In this document: one piece after another, positions 62,544 to 64,000 of the stretch
Layout: each line of letters starts with the position of its first letter
Numbering within the stretch: position 1 is the stretch's first letter
From: Chryseobacterium balustinum
Lineage (GTDB): Bacteria > Bacteroidota > Bacteroidia > Flavobacteriales > Weeksellaceae
Reading direction: 5' to 3'
Assembly: GCF_900168205.1 (NCBI RefSeq)
Contig: NZ_FUZE01000009.1
Span: forward strand, 62,001 to 126,000
Length of the DNA stretch: 64,000 nucleotides
Notes under the pieces: model-generated
The model's database searches: none
What the model was told of the DNA's origin: nothing
What the model saw: the letters and a program-made list of their open reading frames with translations, nothing else
Program-made: the position numbers and the translations under genes

Positions 62544-63581
62544 ATGAAAAAAGAAAGGATTTTAGTACTAGATGGTCTAAGGGGGCTTGCTATTTTACTG
62601 GTTTTTTTGTTTCATGGATATTATGTTTGGGATATATTTTACCCTTATAAAAAATTGTTTTCGGAGAATATATTATTCAAATATGGTAGTCTTGGGGTAC
62701 AGTTGTTTTTTTTAATATCAGGTTTTGTTATTTTGATGTCTGTTGAGAAGACTTCTGGTTTTTTAAAGTTTCTTAAAAACAGATGGCTTCGGCTTTTTCC
62801 AAGTATGCTGATCTGTAGTGTTTTCATATATTTAACTGCCGGTTTTTTTCATGAGAGACCGTTTGGTATTCCAGAGTTGAAATCACTTTTACCAGGTGTC
62901 TTATTTATTAACAATGGTATTTTAGAAAAAATTTTCGGAACCAATTTTCCGGTTTTGGAATTGTCTTTCTGGTCTTTGTACGTTGAGGTAAAGTTTTATA
63001 TTATTTTTGGCGCACTGTTTTTTGCTTTCAACAGGCGTGTCGCATTAATAGGCATTTTTCTGTTATACCTATCTGCATTAGTCTTACAGATTTTGTGTTT
63101 TCATGAATTATTATTTGAGAATACATGGATTAAAATGTATGTTGGAACATTTATTCATTTTGGATGGTTTGTTGTAGGTGCTTTAACGTATATCTATTAT
63201 TATAATCGAGATAGGAAATACTTATTTATGATCCTTTTTGTTTGGATGTGCTCATTATTGTATGGATATAAGTTTCAGGATTTAATGTTGCTTATCTATT
63301 TGATTGTATTGAATTTAATTTTTTTTGGAGCCTTATTTTGGAAAAGACTAAATCTTTTTTTCTCAAACCGTTTTTTTCAATTTATTGGATTTATTAGTTA
63401 TCCATTGTATCTATTGCATGAAAATATGCTGATATCATTAATTATTAAAATTTACAATCAATATCCTGAAATTCCACCTTTGCTGTTGCCTGTTTTTTCT
63501 TTTGTATTTATCGGTTTTCTGGCCTATATCATTGCAAAATACCTAGAACCATTTTTAATTAAACTAGTAATGAAGCTATAG
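62544..63581 (+). CDS. acyltransferase 3 family membrane protein
   Basis: A 345-residue polytopic acyltransferase with the N-terminal family pattern LDGLRGLAILLVFLFHGYY, including the conserved Arg and His, and the later RWLRLFPSMLICS. It probably O-acetylates a sugar of the surface polysaccharide. ATG 62544 is chosen over an earlier in-frame codon inside the EpsG-like gene. Confidence 0.87.
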   Translation: MKKERILVLDGLRGLAILLVFLFHGYYVWDIFYPYKKLFSENILFKYGSLGVQLFFLISGFVILMSVEKTSGFLKFLKNRWLRLFPSMLICSVFIYLTAGFFHERPFGIPELKSLLPGVLFINNGILEKIFGTNFPVLELSFWSLYVEVKFYIIFGALFFAFNRRVALIGIFLLYLSALVLQILCFHELLFENTWIKMYVGTFIHFGWFVVGALTYIYYYNRDRKYLFMILFVWMCSLLYGYKFQDLMLLIYLIVLNLIFFGALFWKRLNLFFSNRFFQFIGFISYPLYLLHENMLISLIIKIYNQYPEIPPLLLPVFSFVFIGFLAYIIAKYLEPFLIKLVMKL

Positions 63582-63907
63582 TTGCTTACGTACCTTTTCA
63601 ATTAAGTGTTTTTTTATGAACTTTAATCATTCTGTGAAGAAGAGTATTAAAAATAGTGTTTTAATAAAGATTAAATTCATTCAAATAACGGCCAATATTG
63701 AACTGTGGAATTCGGAGATTCACCCTTTGAATATTATATAATTTACCCTATTTTACGATCTCTTAAGTATATGGTATTGTCTTAGAACCTCAAAAATTTA
63801 ATTTATTTATCTATAATTAGTGAGAAATTAGTACATTAGGAGAGTATTTTATTGAGGAGGTATCCGAAAAGCCTTAAATAGAGTAGGAATAATAAAAACA
63901 CATTACG
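63582..63907. other. gene-free stretch (326 bp)
   Basis: No reading frame, RNA gene or clear repeat is visible. It contains AT-rich sequence that probably holds the 3' end of the polysaccharide transcript and the promoter of the next gene; no exact TAnnTTTG was found. Confidence 0.5.
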
Positions 63908-64000
63908 ATGAGAAAAATAATTTTATTTTTTCTTTTATTTTGTGCATTGATAGTCAGTGCGCAAACTACATTGTCTAGGTTCAATGTTGTTGTTTCTGGA
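63908..64000 (+). CDS. secreted protein, N-terminal part (3' partial)
   Basis: The first 31 codons start MRKIILFFLLFCALIVSAQTT, a clear signal peptide with cleavage near SAQ. The gene runs off the window edge, so function cannot be assigned. Confidence 0.65.
   Translation, partial: MRKIILFFLLFCALIVSAQTTLSRFNVVVSG

Noticed and set aside
1..64000. tRNA or rRNA genes
   Set aside because: No cloverleaf with conserved TTCRANY arm or rRNA segment was seen by eye; a tRNAscan run was not possible.

Overview
This is an AT-rich chromosomal window from a yellow-orange pigmented member of the Flavobacteriia, most likely Chryseobacterium or a close Weeksellaceae relative. The evidence is the gene content (flexirubin locus, T9SS-sorted protein, type-2 IleRS), the near-absence of Shine-Dalgarno sequences, and many exact copies of the Bacteroidetes -7 promoter element TAnnTTTG.

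Region 1 (1-18.7 kb) is mostly housekeeping: the end of an Ig-like surface protein and a heme-binding protein, nudix-xerD-dCMP deaminase-crotonase, a divergent katA/oxyR pair, metK behind a SAM-II-type riboswitch, an ECF sigma factor with a 44-residue companion, a YjjG-like phosphatase, trpS, a degenerate penicillin-binding-protein-like lipoprotein next to a SanA-like protein, lspA, a DksA-like protein, and ileS carrying a GXHH signature in place of HXGH.

Region 2 (19-60 kb) is a flexirubin (aryl polyene plus dialkylresorcinol ester) locus in several transcription units. A coumarate-type ligase (19.1 kb), a halogenase-like flavoenzyme and a tyrosine ammonia-lyase make and activate the 4-coumaroyl starter. 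FabG, four ketosynthase-type genes (one catalytically dead, chain-length-factor-like), a ketosynthase-like half protein, two ACPs, a thioesterase and dehydratases build the polyene. DarA and DarB make the dialkylresorcinol. Acyltransferases, a LolA/LolB-like pair, an ABC exporter and a giant MMPL-acyltransferase fusion would assemble and move the pigment to the outer membrane. The locus is interrupted by unrelated genes: a C45-type lipoprotein, a diheme cytochrome with an ASPIC/UnbV T9SS protein, an M16 protease, and a RelE/ParE toxin-antitoxin pair inside the ketosynthase operon.

Region 3 (60.3-64 kb) begins a surface-polysaccharide locus (membrane protein, EpsG-like polymerase, acyltransferase 3) and ends inside a new secreted-protein gene.

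The most unusual structure is in the intergenic DNA. Three elements share one exact design, four 8-nt units (TnTAnCAr), a short spacer, then four inverted units; two flank one ACP gene and the third follows the other ACP gene. A related heptamer-based element lies between fabG and a ketosynthase. A second family of GTCA...TGAC-bounded palindromes includes a 72-bp copy inserted exactly in frame into a lipoprotein signal peptide. A third dispersed repeat (AGTGAAACGCCTTTGC core) has two good copies.
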